From assembly GCA_049840815.1 (NCBI GenBank), contig JASGJI010000011.1, forward strand, positions 310,001-374,000: a DNA stretch of 64,000 nt, in the 5' to 3' direction. This document shows positions 1-7,997 of this stretch, one piece after another. Made by a program: the position numbers and the translations under genes. Positions within the stretch are counted from its first letter, which is position 1, and each line of letters starts with the position of its first letter. The stretch comes from JASGDN01 sp049840815 (GTDB lineage Bacteria > Chloroflexota > Chloroflexia > Thermomicrobiales > UBA6265). Below the pieces are notes generated by a model that saw only the letters and a program-made list of their open reading frames with translations, was not told the origin of the DNA and did not search any database.

Positions 1-421
1 CCTGGTCCTGCCGGTCGTCGCGCTCGGCTGCGGCCCGGCGGCGAGCCTGATGCGCTTCACCCGCTCAGCGGTGATCGATGTCTGGCGGCAGGACTTCGTG
101 CGGACCGCCCGCGCCAAGGGATTGGCCGAACGCTCGCTGGTCTTCCGGCACGCACTGCCGAACGCGCTGCTGCCGATCCTCACCCTGCTCGGACTCCGCT
201 TCGGGCAAATCCTCGCTGGGGCAATCGTGATCGAGTCGATCTTCTCGTGGCCAGGTCTCGGGAGCACGCTGCTGTCGTCGATCTCCGGGCGAGACCTGCC
301 CGTCATCGGCGCCTACGTCCTCATCACGGGCATCTCGTTCATCGTCGTCAACCTCGTCACCGACGTCAGCTACGCGGTGCTCGACCCACGCATCAAGCTC
401 GGCGGAGGCACATCCCGATGA
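1..421 (+). CDS. Peptide-type ABC transporter permease (DppB-like), C-terminal part
   Basis: The gene begins before the window; about 140 residues are visible in frame 2. It is an inner-membrane permease of the oligopeptide/nickel (DppB/OppB) class. The EAA-loop region, RTARAKGL followed by RHALPNALLPI, is the contact site for the ATPase. Two hydrophobic segments follow, and the ending VLDPRIKLGG is typical of DppB proteins. Its stop codon overlaps the ATG of the next permease (ATGA), which supports co-translation and a heterodimeric channel. The substrate cannot be read from the sequence; the neighbouring binding protein and CMD proteins suggest a peptide-like or small organic compound. Confidence 0.9.
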   Translation, partial: LVLPVVALGCGPAASLMRFTRSAVIDVWRQDFVRTARAKGLAERSLVFRHALPNALLPILTLLGLRFGQILAGAIVIESIFSWPGLGSTLLSSISGRDLPVIGAYVLITGISFIVVNLVTDVSYAVLDPRIKLGGGTSR

Positions 422-1368
422 GTTCCACCCCGCTTTCTGCGGCGACAGCCTCGCCTGCGCCAGCGTCCCATGCCCAGCCGGGCAGGTCCGGGTGGCTGGC
501 CCGCCATGCTGAGCCAATCTCCCGACCTCGACCGCGCAACCTCCGCCGCTTCTGGGCGGTGGGCGTGCCGGGCGCCATCCTGCTGGCCTTCGTACTGGCG
601 GCGGCGTTGGCTCCATGGATCTCGCCGTACAACCCGAACGCGCTGGACATGCCAAACCAGCTCGCGCAGCCGTCATGGACTCATCCGCTCGGCACCGACC
701 AGCTCGGACGCGACCAGTTCAGCCGCCTGCTGCATGGCGGCCGGGTGACGCTGGCGATGTCGGCGATCGCGACCTTCGGCACGGTGATCATCGGGCTGGC
801 GGTGGGGGTGATCGCCGGGTACTTCGGCGGCAAGGTGGACGCCGGGATCTCGACGATCCTCACGGTGCTGCTCGCCCTGCCAAGCCTGCTGCTGACGCTG
901 GCGATCCTCGGCATCCTCGGGCCGGGCACCAGCACGCTGCTGATCGCACTGATCGGCGCGGGATGGGTGGGACAGGCGCGCATCTTCCGGGCTGCCATCC
1001 TCTCGCTGCGGGAGCAACTCTATGTCGATGCCGCGATCTCGCTGGGCGCGAGCACGCCGCGCATCCTGCTCCGGCACCTGGTGCCAAACCTCGCGACCAC
1101 GGTCGTGGTGATCGCGACGCTCGATCTCGGCGCGAACATCCTCACCGTCACCAGCCTCAGCTTCCTCGGCCTCGGGGTACAGCCTCCGACCGCCGACTGG
1201 GGAACGATGCTGAACGATGCCCGCCAGTACTTCGGGCAGTTCCCCTGGCTGGTGATCGCGCCCGGCCTCTGCATCACGCTCGTGGCGCTGGCGAGCAACC
1301 TGCTCGGCGATGCGATCCGCGACCTGGTCGATATTCGCAGTGGACAGGGTGTCAAGGTGAAGGGGTAG
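418..1368 (+). CDS. Peptide-type ABC transporter permease (DppC-like)
   Basis: This 316-residue membrane protein is the second permease of the importer. It has a hydrophilic, proline-rich N-terminal tail of about 45 residues, a first membrane helix near residues 46-66, then an OppC-type N-terminal stretch ending in HPLGTDQLGRDQFSRLLHG. The permease domain carries the EAA loop YVDAAISLGASTPRILLRHL. FLGLGVQPPTADWG near the C-terminus is characteristic of DppC/OppC/GsiD proteins. The start is the ATG at 418 that overlaps the previous stop (ATGA). The matching ATPase genes are not in the window and may lie upstream. Confidence 0.92.
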   Translation: MSSTPLSAATASPAPASHAQPGRSGWLARHAEPISRPRPRNLRRFWAVGVPGAILLAFVLAAALAPWISPYNPNALDMPNQLAQPSWTHPLGTDQLGRDQFSRLLHGGRVTLAMSAIATFGTVIIGLAVGVIAGYFGGKVDAGISTILTVLLALPSLLLTLAILGILGPGTSTLLIALIGAGWVGQARIFRAAILSLREQLYVDAAISLGASTPRILLRHLVPNLATTVVVIATLDLGANILTVTSLSFLGLGVQPPTADWGTMLNDARQYFGQFPWLVIAPGLCITLVALASNLLGDAIRDLVDIRSGQGVKVKG

Positions 1369-1423
1369 GTACCGAAGGGGGCCGATGCGCGATCGGCCCG
1401 ATGTCAGCAGCCAGTTCACGTCA

Positions 1424-1523
1424 CGCAGATGCGGCCCGTGCGGTCGCCTGGGTGCCCATGTGCGCCGGATTTCGGCGTGACGCGGCACAGTCCGGCTGGG
1501 AGACCGCACCGGCCGCATCTGCG
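1424..1523 (+). promoter_or_regulatory. Long imperfect hairpin in the leader of the binding-protein gene
   Basis: Arms 1424-1445 and 1502-1523 are 22 bp long with one mismatch and enclose 56 nt that contain smaller stems (for example CGCCG/CGGCG). The element lies between the permease gene and the binding-protein gene, about 70 nt before its start. It has no U-tract, so it could be an RNA-stability or attenuation structure or a structured leader. It matches no riboswitch class I can recognise. Confidence 0.4.
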
Positions 1524-1592
1524 GATCATCGGTCAACTCGCTCGTGGGGCCTTTCGACGTTCGGTATCGTTTGATGGAGGAGTTCTCGGTTC

Positions 1593-3335
1593 ATGGATAC
1601 GCACGCTTCCCGTTCCCTCGCGCTCGACCTTAGCGCATCGACAGCCACCCGCAATCCAAACACGGTTTCTGGCACCTCGCCGACGGCATTCGCCCTCGTG
1701 GCCCAAGCCCCACTCGGCGCGACGCTCCGCCTGCTGGCGGTGTTGCTCAGCCTCGTCCTGCTCTCCTCCAGCCTGCTGGTGAGCCGTGCGAACGCCCAGG
1801 AGGCGACGCCGGAGTGGATTCACCTCGAAGACGGGCAGGAACTCGCCGACAAGCAGGAGATCACGGTCGGCGTCAACCGCTACCTGGTGAACGGCGAGGA
1901 GGACTTCTGGTACGCCCACGCCTCCCTGCAAATCTGGGAGCCGTTGATCGACTACGACGACAATTTCAACCTTGTGCCGGGCCTCGCCAAGAGTTGGGAG
2001 CTCAGCCCGGACGGCCTGACATGGACATTCCACCTCCGCGATGACGTGGTCTTCTCCAACGGCGAGCCGTACAACGCCGATTCGCTGATCGGCAGCATCG
2101 CCCACGCGAAGGCCTCCAGCGGCCGCCCGTCGCTCTACCTCGGTGGCATCAACTTCGAGGAGATCTACGGCAATCCGGTGGTGACCCGCGTCGACGACTA
2201 CACCGTCTCGCTGGGGTACACGGAGCCGCGTCCGCTGCTGCCCTACGCGATCTCCAACCACTACAGCGCGCAGTTCTGGCAGGGGCAGTTCGATGAGAAC
2301 TCGAACTTCACCGGCCTGCCGATCGGCACGGGGCCGTTCAAGGTCACGGACTGGAAGCGCGATCAGTACATCGTGCTGGAGCAGAACGAGCACTACTGGA
2401 AGGAGAAGCCGACCCTGACGAAGATCACGATCCGGACCTATCCGGACGAGAACTCGCGGCTCTCGGCGCTGAAGGCCGGCGAGGTCGATGCCCTAGTGGA
2501 GTTGGGCGCGGTGCTCCCGGCGCAGGCGGGCGAGATCTCCGGCGACAGCAATTATGTCGTCCAGCATTTCCCGGCGGCCTGCAACACCTACCTGCTCTTC
2601 AACGGCACGAAGGCGCCGTTCGACGATGTCCGCATCCGGCAGGCACTGAGCCTGGCAATCGACCGCGACGCCTTCGTGAAGGACCTGCTCTACGGCTATG
2701 GCATCCCCGCGAAGAGCGTCCTGCTCGCCGCGGACAGCACCTTCTTCAACGACGACCCTTCGCAACAGGTCCAGTACGACCCGGAGAAGGCGAAGCAGCT
2801 CCTGAGTGAAGCGACCGGCGGTCAGCGCGTGAAGGTGGAGCTGCTCTTCAACCCGCCCGGCCAGAACCTGCTCGGTTGGCCGTATCCGCTGATCGCGACC
2901 TACCTGCAGGCGATCCTCCAGCCGGTCGGCTTCGATGTGACGCTGAAGCAGCAGGAATCGGCAGCCGTGACGGAGACCCTGAAGGAAGGCAACTACGATT
3001 TCGCGATCTCCAACAACTGCTGGGCGACCGGCGACCCGAACTACATCCTCCGCCGCACGCTTGGCGCGGACTCGGCGCTGCAGAAGACGAACCACGGCGG
3101 CTACAACAACCCGGAGGTCGAGCGGCTGCTGAATGAGGCGCAGGTGGAACGCGATCCTGCCAAGCAGATTGCCCTGTACAAGCAGATCCAGGCCATCGGA
3201 AACAGCGAGGTACCGATCGCGCCGCTCTTCGACCAGGAGACGATCATCGCATCGCGGCCCTACGTGCAGGGATTGACGCAGCACATCGCCTACGCGCCAT
3301 CGTTCGAGACGATCTACATCCTGAAGCACGACTGA
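1593..3335 (+). CDS. Peptide/nickel-type ABC substrate-binding protein (SBP family 5)
   Basis: This 580-residue extracytoplasmic binding protein has a long N-terminal region of about 43 residues, a hydrophobic signal segment near residues 44-65 and a probable cleavage after ANA at about residue 68. No lipobox cysteine is present. The family 5 hallmarks are WEPLIDYDDNFNLVPGLAKSW, WTFHLRDDVVFSNGEP, TGPFKVTDWKRD and FDDVRIRQALSLAIDRDAF. The RBS is GGAGGAG before 1593. It follows the two permeases and precedes two CMD-domain genes, an arrangement that resembles the TIGR04028 (KPN_01854) binding-protein group. The ligand is not known. Confidence 0.9.
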   Translation: MDTHASRSLALDLSASTATRNPNTVSGTSPTAFALVAQAPLGATLRLLAVLLSLVLLSSSLLVSRANAQEATPEWIHLEDGQELADKQEITVGVNRYLVNGEEDFWYAHASLQIWEPLIDYDDNFNLVPGLAKSWELSPDGLTWTFHLRDDVVFSNGEPYNADSLIGSIAHAKASSGRPSLYLGGINFEEIYGNPVVTRVDDYTVSLGYTEPRPLLPYAISNHYSAQFWQGQFDENSNFTGLPIGTGPFKVTDWKRDQYIVLEQNEHYWKEKPTLTKITIRTYPDENSRLSALKAGEVDALVELGAVLPAQAGEISGDSNYVVQHFPAACNTYLLFNGTKAPFDDVRIRQALSLAIDRDAFVKDLLYGYGIPAKSVLLAADSTFFNDDPSQQVQYDPEKAKQLLSEATGGQRVKVELLFNPPGQNLLGWPYPLIATYLQAILQPVGFDVTLKQQESAAVTETLKEGNYDFAISNNCWATGDPNYILRRTLGADSALQKTNHGGYNNPEVERLLNEAQVERDPAKQIALYKQIQAIGNSEVPIAPLFDQETIIASRPYVQGLTQHIAYAPSFETIYILKHD

Positions 3336-3379
3336 CGGCCGCGCTTCCGGGGCGGCCCCGTCATCGCCCCGGTGCACCA

Positions 3380-3423
3380 CGCAAGAAGGGCCGCGATCCA
3401 GCTGGATCGCGGCCCTTCTTGCG
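3380..3423 (+). terminator. 44-bp perfect palindrome, likely transcription terminator
   Basis: Two 22-bp arms form a perfect inverted repeat immediately downstream of the binding-protein gene. The stem contains GAAGGGCCGCGATCC and has no unpaired loop in the DNA. There is no long U-run, but position and stem strength fit a terminator, possibly bidirectional. Confidence 0.7.
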
Positions 3424-3640
3424 CTCGCCACATCGCATGAGACTAGCGCCCTGCGTACAACCTGATCCCTCGACGTCGCTGCACCGCGAACACCTTCTCC
3501 CCGCATGGACCGCTCGGCTCGGGATGACAGGGGAAACCCGCCGTTCGCAAACGCGCATCCGTCCCCTTTGTAGCCAGCACGGCGTTCGCATCTACAATCG
3601 GGGGAAACGACCGGCAATCACGCACACCCAAGGAGCGTTC

Positions 3641-4141
3641 ATGAGCGACCCATCACCCGATATCACGTTCGCCATCGGCGGCTTCGCGGGCAATCCGGCG
3701 CTGGAAGCCCTGCGCGAGCAGGCGCCGGACATCTTCGCGCAGATCGGCGACTACTACGACGCCGTCCTCTCCCCCACCCCGGATGCGGAGAATGGCCTCT
3801 CCCTGGCGGAACGCGCCCTCATCGCCCAGCGCGTTGCCGAACGCATCCCCAGCCCAACGCTCGACAGCTGGTACGGCGCGTTACTGGCCGAACGCGGCGG
3901 CATCACCAAGGCGGCGCTCGATTCGCCCCGCCTCCAGGCAATCCAGAACCGCATCCGCCTCGTCAACGAGCACCCCGACTTCACCACGGCGGATGACGTC
4001 CAGGATCTCTTCGACGCCGGCCTGACGCATGGCGAGGTGATCGCCCTCTCCCAGCTCATCGCCTTCGTCCACTATCAGGCCCGGCTGCTGGCCGGCCTGC
4101 GCGCGATCGGCACACCAGCACCGCGAGGAGCATCCCGATGA
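3641..4141 (+). CDS. CMD-domain protein, Avi_7170-like
   Basis: This 166-residue protein starts at 3641 behind a clear AAGGAG (3630-3635). It resembles the carboxymuconolactone decarboxylase/AhpD-like helical proteins of the Avi_7170 type, with the stretch LSLAERALIAQRVAERIPSP and a C-terminal LTHGEVIALSQLIAFVHYQARLLAGL. It lacks the CxxC redox pair, which the next protein has. Its stop overlaps the next start (ATGA), so the two are probably translated together and may form a complex. The genes usually found with this type are an ABC binding protein and an FMN-dependent monooxygenase. The precise reaction is unknown. Confidence 0.75.
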   Translation: MSDPSPDITFAIGGFAGNPALEALREQAPDIFAQIGDYYDAVLSPTPDAENGLSLAERALIAQRVAERIPSPTLDSWYGALLAERGGITKAALDSPRLQAIQNRIRLVNEHPDFTTADDVQDLFDAGLTHGEVIALSQLIAFVHYQARLLAGLRAIGTPAPRGASR

Positions 4142-4746
4142 GTGACCAGACCCCTTCCCCCGCGACGCATCGGCAGGTGACGTTCACACAACGCGTGCTC
4201 GACTGGCAACCATGGCTGGAGACCGTCGACGAGGTCGACGCCACGCCGGAGCAACTCGCCGTCGTCGATGCGATCACCACGGCTCGTCAGGGCCGCGCCT
4301 ACTGGGCGACGCTGGCGCACGATCCAGGCTCGCTGCGGGCACGGATGGCGCTGTACGGCAACATCCTCTCCGGCGAGCAGGAGGGGCGCGGACCACGGTC
4401 CGATCGCGAACTGGCCGCCACGGCGACCTCCCGCGTGACGAGTTGCATCTACTGTGCATCCGTGCATTCACGCGCGTATTCGGCGCTGACGAAGGAGCGC
4501 GAGACGGTCCAGCGCCTGCTGGACGACGGGCCGGTCGCAACCCTGCCTCCCCGCGAACGCGCAATCGTGGACTACGCGGCAACGCTGGCGCTGCATCCGG
4601 ACACGCTCTCCCCTACCGATCTCCAGCCTTTGCGGGATCTCGGACTGACCGACCTGGAACTGCTGGACATCACGAATGCCGCCGCGATCTTCGCGAACGC
4701 GAACCGGCTGATGGCGACGCTCGGTGAGGCCCGCGCCAGGGACTGA
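4138..4746 (+). CDS. AhpD-like alkylhydroperoxidase-domain protein, Avi_7169-like
   Basis: This 202-residue protein has the AhpD-type redox motif C103-I-Y-C106-x3-H110, the pair used by AhpD peroxidases with a nearby histidine. The C-terminal half (LTDLELLDITNAAAIFANANRLM) matches the helical core of the CMD fold. It overlaps the preceding CMD gene by four bases. Peroxidase or disulfide-exchange activity is likely by family, but its natural partner in this cassette is not established. A hairpin follows at 4822-4852. Confidence 0.8.
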   Translation: MSDQTPSPATHRQVTFTQRVLDWQPWLETVDEVDATPEQLAVVDAITTARQGRAYWATLAHDPGSLRARMALYGNILSGEQEGRGPRSDRELAATATSRVTSCIYCASVHSRAYSALTKERETVQRLLDDGPVATLPPRERAIVDYAATLALHPDTLSPTDLQPLRDLGLTDLELLDITNAAAIFANANRLMATLGEARARD

Positions 4747-4821
4747 GTGACCCGCCTCACGCTGGCCTCGGGCGCGCGTATGGAGGCATGCCTCCGCCGT
4801 GTATGTCCCGACACACAACGA

Positions 4822-4852
4822 AGCGGGCCCCCGGATTCCTCCGGAGGCCCGC
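4822..4852. terminator. Convergent hairpin between opposing genes
   Basis: AGCGGGCCCCCGG pairs with CCGGAGGCCCGCT across a short loop. One position mismatches on the plus RNA and is a wobble on the minus RNA. It sits between a plus-strand and a minus-strand gene that converge, so it may stop transcription from both sides. Confidence 0.55.
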
Positions 4853-4887
4853 TGTTCGTCTGGATGACGCCGTCGTCGTCGAGACGA

Positions 4888-5616
4888 CTACATGCTATCG
4901 TCCTGCGCAAGGTCCTGGTCCGTCATCGGGGTCAGGCCCTTGAGGTAGTCGGCGTCGCTGGACGGGAAGACGTCCCAGAGGCCACCCGTCGAGGTGCCGT
5001 CCTCGTTGAACGTGCCATCGCCATCGCTCGGCTTGCCCTTGGTCAGGTCGGTCACGAACGCCGTGATCTGGTCGGTCGGATCCGAGCCAAACGAAAGGCC
5101 GAAGCCGATGTACACGAGGTCGCCCTTCTGGACGGCGATGTAAACGACCGTGCCCTCCATCCCTTCTTCGGAGATGGTGCCACTGTAGGCCTTGGTCTGA
5201 TCGCCGAGCTTGTCGACGTCGACTTCGGAGAGGGTAATACCGTCGTCACCGGACTCGACGCTCTTCACCAGGCTATCCGTCACCGTGCCCAGTGCGGACG
5301 ATGCATGGTCGCCGTTATCGAACTGCGCGACGAAGCCACCGAGCATGAAGAGGCCAAGCTCGGACATGTCCGGTGTCTCGACCTCAGCACCCGGTGTGGA
5401 CAGCGAATCGAGGCTCCCGAACATGGTGGAGAGATCGCCCATGTACAGGCGCCCAACGCCGCGCTGGAACCCATCGAGACTCTTGAAATCGAACGAATCG
5501 TCGACGCCAGTATCCTGCGCCGCGACCGCAAGCGGTCCATGCAGCGCGACACCGAAGATCGCGAGCATCGCCACCAACGAGAGCAATCGTCCACCGCGTC
5601 GTCGTGTTCCGATCAT
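4888..5616 (-). CDS. Secreted protein with C-terminal DGTSTGGLWD motif (paralogue A)
   Basis: The start at 5616 (MIGTRRRGGR) has GAGGGG upstream and gives 242 residues. The signal peptide is hydrophobic with a likely AVAAQ cleavage site. The mature part is acidic, begins FKSLDGFQRGVGRLYMGDL, and ends with the motif FNEDGTSTGGLWDVFP. The same motif closes genes at 6412, 7172 and 15087, all on this strand, so this is a lineage-specific paralogous family. I recognise no catalytic residues. A binding or cell-envelope role is a guess. Confidence 0.85.
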   Translation of the reverse strand: MIGTRRRGGRLLSLVAMLAIFGVALHGPLAVAAQDTGVDDSFDFKSLDGFQRGVGRLYMGDLSTMFGSLDSLSTPGAEVETPDMSELGLFMLGGFVAQFDNGDHASSALGTVTDSLVKSVESGDDGITLSEVDVDKLGDQTKAYSGTISEEGMEGTVVYIAVQKGDLVYIGFGLSFGSDPTDQITAFVTDLTKGKPSDGDGTFNEDGTSTGGLWDVFPSSDADYLKGLTPMTDQDLAQDDSM

Positions 5617-5757
5617 GCCGTGTGTCCCCTCACAAACGTATGGCAAACCTGCCCATGGCCCATCCACCCGGACGAGCCGTGTCCGGTACCTGAAACGTCA
5701 TTCGACAACGAATGGTTCCGTCGCCGGCCCATGCCTTCACGCATGGTTCACGCCACC

Positions 5758-6393
5758 CTACACTGCCGGGAAGAGCGCGACCAGCCAGTACGGATTGCCG
5801 GACGTGGCGCCCGGTGTCGCCGTGCTGCCCTCCGGATACACCGCGATAGCGGGCGCCGCAGCCTTCGCGACCACCGAGCCAGCGGAGGGAGCGTTCGCCC
5901 CGCCCGGAACGGCCAGGACCGCGAGCGTATAGCGCCCCTTTGGCACGGTGAACGTCTTCACCGAATCCGGTTGCTCGTTCTCGAATGCGCCCCCCTTCGC
6001 GACCAACTCCACGAACATCAGGCGCGAACTGCCCGCTGGCGCGGTGACTTCGATCTGCTGGCCCTCACCCATCGCCATCGCACCACCAGCAGGCACCTGC
6101 CGGATACCGAAGGCGGGATCGCTCACCTCCACCGCGCTGTCCGTTGCGATGAGAAACCCGTGGTGCACCTGAATGGTGCCAATGGACGACGATCCCGCCT
6201 GGAGCTTGGTGGACTGCCACTGGTAGTCCCCCTCAAGATCGAAGGTCAGCCACGCCTGCACCGTCACCGATGCGGGCACCCCCGGCAACGTCGGAGGGGT
6301 CTCCGCCGCAGCCGAGGACCATCCCACGCCTATCGGCACCGTCGCCAGCAGCATCGCCGCGACCAATGCCATCAACCCGCGAACCACACGCAT
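5758..6393 (-). CDS. Secreted protein, possibly cupin-like
   Basis: This 211-residue protein starts behind AAAGGAG. It has a signal peptide ending near SSAAAETPP, then a beta-rich body with VHHGFLIATDSAVEVSD and PAGGAMAMGEGQQIEVTAPAG. Such a run of short strands with glycine turns suggests a double-stranded beta-helix, but no metal-binding set is obvious. It ends hydrophobically (YWLVALFPAV). It lies between two members of the DGTSTGG family on the same strand, so it probably belongs to the same surface or secreted programme. Confidence 0.75.
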   Translation of the reverse strand: MRVVRGLMALVAAMLLATVPIGVGWSSAAAETPPTLPGVPASVTVQAWLTFDLEGDYQWQSTKLQAGSSSIGTIQVHHGFLIATDSAVEVSDPAFGIRQVPAGGAMAMGEGQQIEVTAPAGSSRLMFVELVAKGGAFENEQPDSVKTFTVPKGRYTLAVLAVPGGANAPSAGSVVAKAAAPAIAVYPEGSTATPGATSGNPYWLVALFPAV

Positions 6394-6411
6394 CGCGATG
6401 CTCCTTTCCGC

Positions 6412-7128
6412 TTACTCGCCGCTATCGTCCGTCATCGGATCAGCATCGAGCACCGACGGAAGCCCCGCGACAGCCGGATCGTCGGGAGCGGGGAACTTGT
6501 CCCACAGACCGCCGGTGGAGGTGCCGTCCTCGTTGAACGTCGCCTCGCCGCCGCCGGCCTTGCCACCCATCACGGCCTTGGTGAAGGCGACCACGGCATC
6601 GCTCGGATCGCCGCTTTCCGCAATCCCCGTGATCAGATAGATGAGGCTGCCATCGCGCACCACCAGCGCGACCACATCACCACCGAGGGAGTCCGACTCG
6701 TCGCCCGTGATGCGCAGCCCCGTCCGCTCGTCACCCAGATCGCCGCCAAGGTCGACCGTCGTGAAGGTGACGGCATCCGGAGTGGCCAGGTCCACTGGCT
6801 TCTGGATCTCGGTGAGGATGGTGGTGTAGGCATCCTTCGCGTGGTCGTCGCTGTCGAACTGGACAATGGTGCCGCCCAGTGCGATGAGTTGCGTCCCGCT
6901 CGTTTCCGGGGTCGGCGAGGCCTCCATCGAGAACATCGCGGCAAAGTCGATCATGAAGGTGCGGGAGACCGCCGCCTGCACGCCGGGCAGGTCCGCGATC
7001 TCGATCTCGTCATCGCCCGTATCCTGGGCCATGGTCGCGGCGGGATGCGCCAGTGCGATCACCGCCACCATCGCCAGGGTGAGGAGGCCACCGAGCCCCA
7101 ACCGTCGCTGCCGCGTCGTCGTGTCCAT
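6412..7128 (-). CDS. Secreted protein with DGTSTGGLWD motif (paralogue B)
   Basis: The start at 7128 (MDTTTRQRRLGLGG) has AAGGAC upstream and gives 238 residues with a signal peptide ending near AATMAQD. The body aligns by eye with paralogue A: LPGVQAAVSRTFMIDFAAM, a mid-region VQFDSDDHAKDAY, then a C-terminal FNEDGTSTGGLWDKFP. The gap to the next gene is 18 nt, so it may be co-transcribed with the cupin-like gene. Function unknown. Confidence 0.85.
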   Translation of the reverse strand: MDTTTRQRRLGLGGLLTLAMVAVIALAHPAATMAQDTGDDEIEIADLPGVQAAVSRTFMIDFAAMFSMEASPTPETSGTQLIALGGTIVQFDSDDHAKDAYTTILTEIQKPVDLATPDAVTFTTVDLGGDLGDERTGLRITGDESDSLGGDVVALVVRDGSLIYLITGIAESGDPSDAVVAFTKAVMGGKAGGGEATFNEDGTSTGGLWDKFPAPDDPAVAGLPSVLDADPMTDDSGE

Positions 7129-7171
7129 CGTCAGGTCCTTTCCATACTGTGCAGCCGCACATCGCACGGGA

Positions 7172-7924
7172 TCAGTACAAGAACTCGGGAAAGAGCGGGG
7201 TATCCATGGGCGAGCCGAGGAGATTCCCCGCCAAGTCGCCAAGGACCGGATCTCCCCCTCCCGGCAGGCGATCCCAATCACCGCCGGACGAGGTACCATC
7301 GACCATCCAGGTGGGAAGATCATTGCCGGGTGGAGCCTCCCCCGTCTGCTTCACCGCAGCGATCACGATGTCCATCGGGGCATCGACTGGCGGCTCACCG
7401 AAGCCCAGCGCGTGCGCGTAGACCAACGACGCGTCGAACGGCGCGATCACCGCCCCGACCCACATCTGCATCCCGAACTCGAGAGTGGCCTCCATCTCCG
7501 CGAAGTGGAGCGACCGCGCGATGGTCCCCACCGGGAGTCCTGCCAGACGGTCCGAGGCGACCTCCTGCATCGAGGCGAGGGTGGTGGCGAGATGCTCCTC
7601 CGCGATGGCGGAGAACGCAGGCATGGCCGCCGTTGCGTCGGCGGCGCTTTCGAAACTGGCAATCGTCAGGTCGAGGCCGCCGAGCATAGCCGCCATCCCC
7701 TCCGGCGCATCGAAGAGGTAGCTCCCCGCATCCTTGTGCATAAACCCCCGGGCGATGACGGAGGTCAGGCCCGCCATCTGGTCCAGGCCCCGGTAGTACC
7801 CGGCACCCGTGGCGGGGATGGGATCATCCTGCGCGATGGCCACGGGCATCCGGCCCGCCAGGGCCACGCAGGCAACGCCGCCCCCGGTCATCCGGAGGAA
7901 CGTACGCCGCGAAACGGTCTGCAT
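7172..7924 (-). CDS. Tat-exported protein, divergent DGTSSGGDWD family member (paralogue C)
   Basis: The start at 7924 follows a strong AGGAGGG and gives 250 residues. The N-terminus has a twin-arginine motif, SRRTFLRMTGG, unlike the Sec-type leaders of paralogues A, B and D. The motif near the C-terminus is VDGTSSGGDWDRLP. The middle is more divergent and methionine/alanine rich. Use of the Tat route suggests the protein folds, or binds a cofactor, before export. Function unknown. Confidence 0.82.
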   Translation of the reverse strand: MQTVSRRTFLRMTGGGVACVALAGRMPVAIAQDDPIPATGAGYYRGLDQMAGLTSVIARGFMHKDAGSYLFDAPEGMAAMLGGLDLTIASFESAADATAAMPAFSAIAEEHLATTLASMQEVASDRLAGLPVGTIARSLHFAEMEATLEFGMQMWVGAVIAPFDASLVYAHALGFGEPPVDAPMDIVIAAVKQTGEAPPGNDLPTWMVDGTSSGGDWDRLPGGGDPVLGDLAGNLLGSPMDTPLFPEFLY

Positions 7925-7945
7925 GCCGTTACCCTCCTGCCAAAA

Positions 7946-7988
7946 CAGGACGGGAGAAGCATCCGTGCGGATAGCTCCTCCCGTCCTG
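7946..7988 (-). terminator. Hairpin after the sortase-domain gene
   Basis: CAGGACGGGAG (7946-7956) pairs perfectly with CTCCCGTCCTG (7978-7988). It lies directly downstream of the minus-strand sortase gene and just upstream of the RBS of the next gene, so it separates the two transcription units or acts as an attenuator. Confidence 0.6.
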
Positions 7989-7997
7989 CGATTCCGA

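Noticed and set aside
1424..1523. Assignment of the leader hairpin to a known riboswitch class
   Set aside because: The sequence lacks the boxes of FMN, cobalamin, TPP or SAM riboswitches that I could compare by eye.
4747..7689. A 980-codon plus-strand open frame
   Set aside because: It is antisense to four clear secreted-protein genes with signal peptides and RBSs. Its protein is Arg/His/Gly-rich with no domain, a typical GC-rich shadow.
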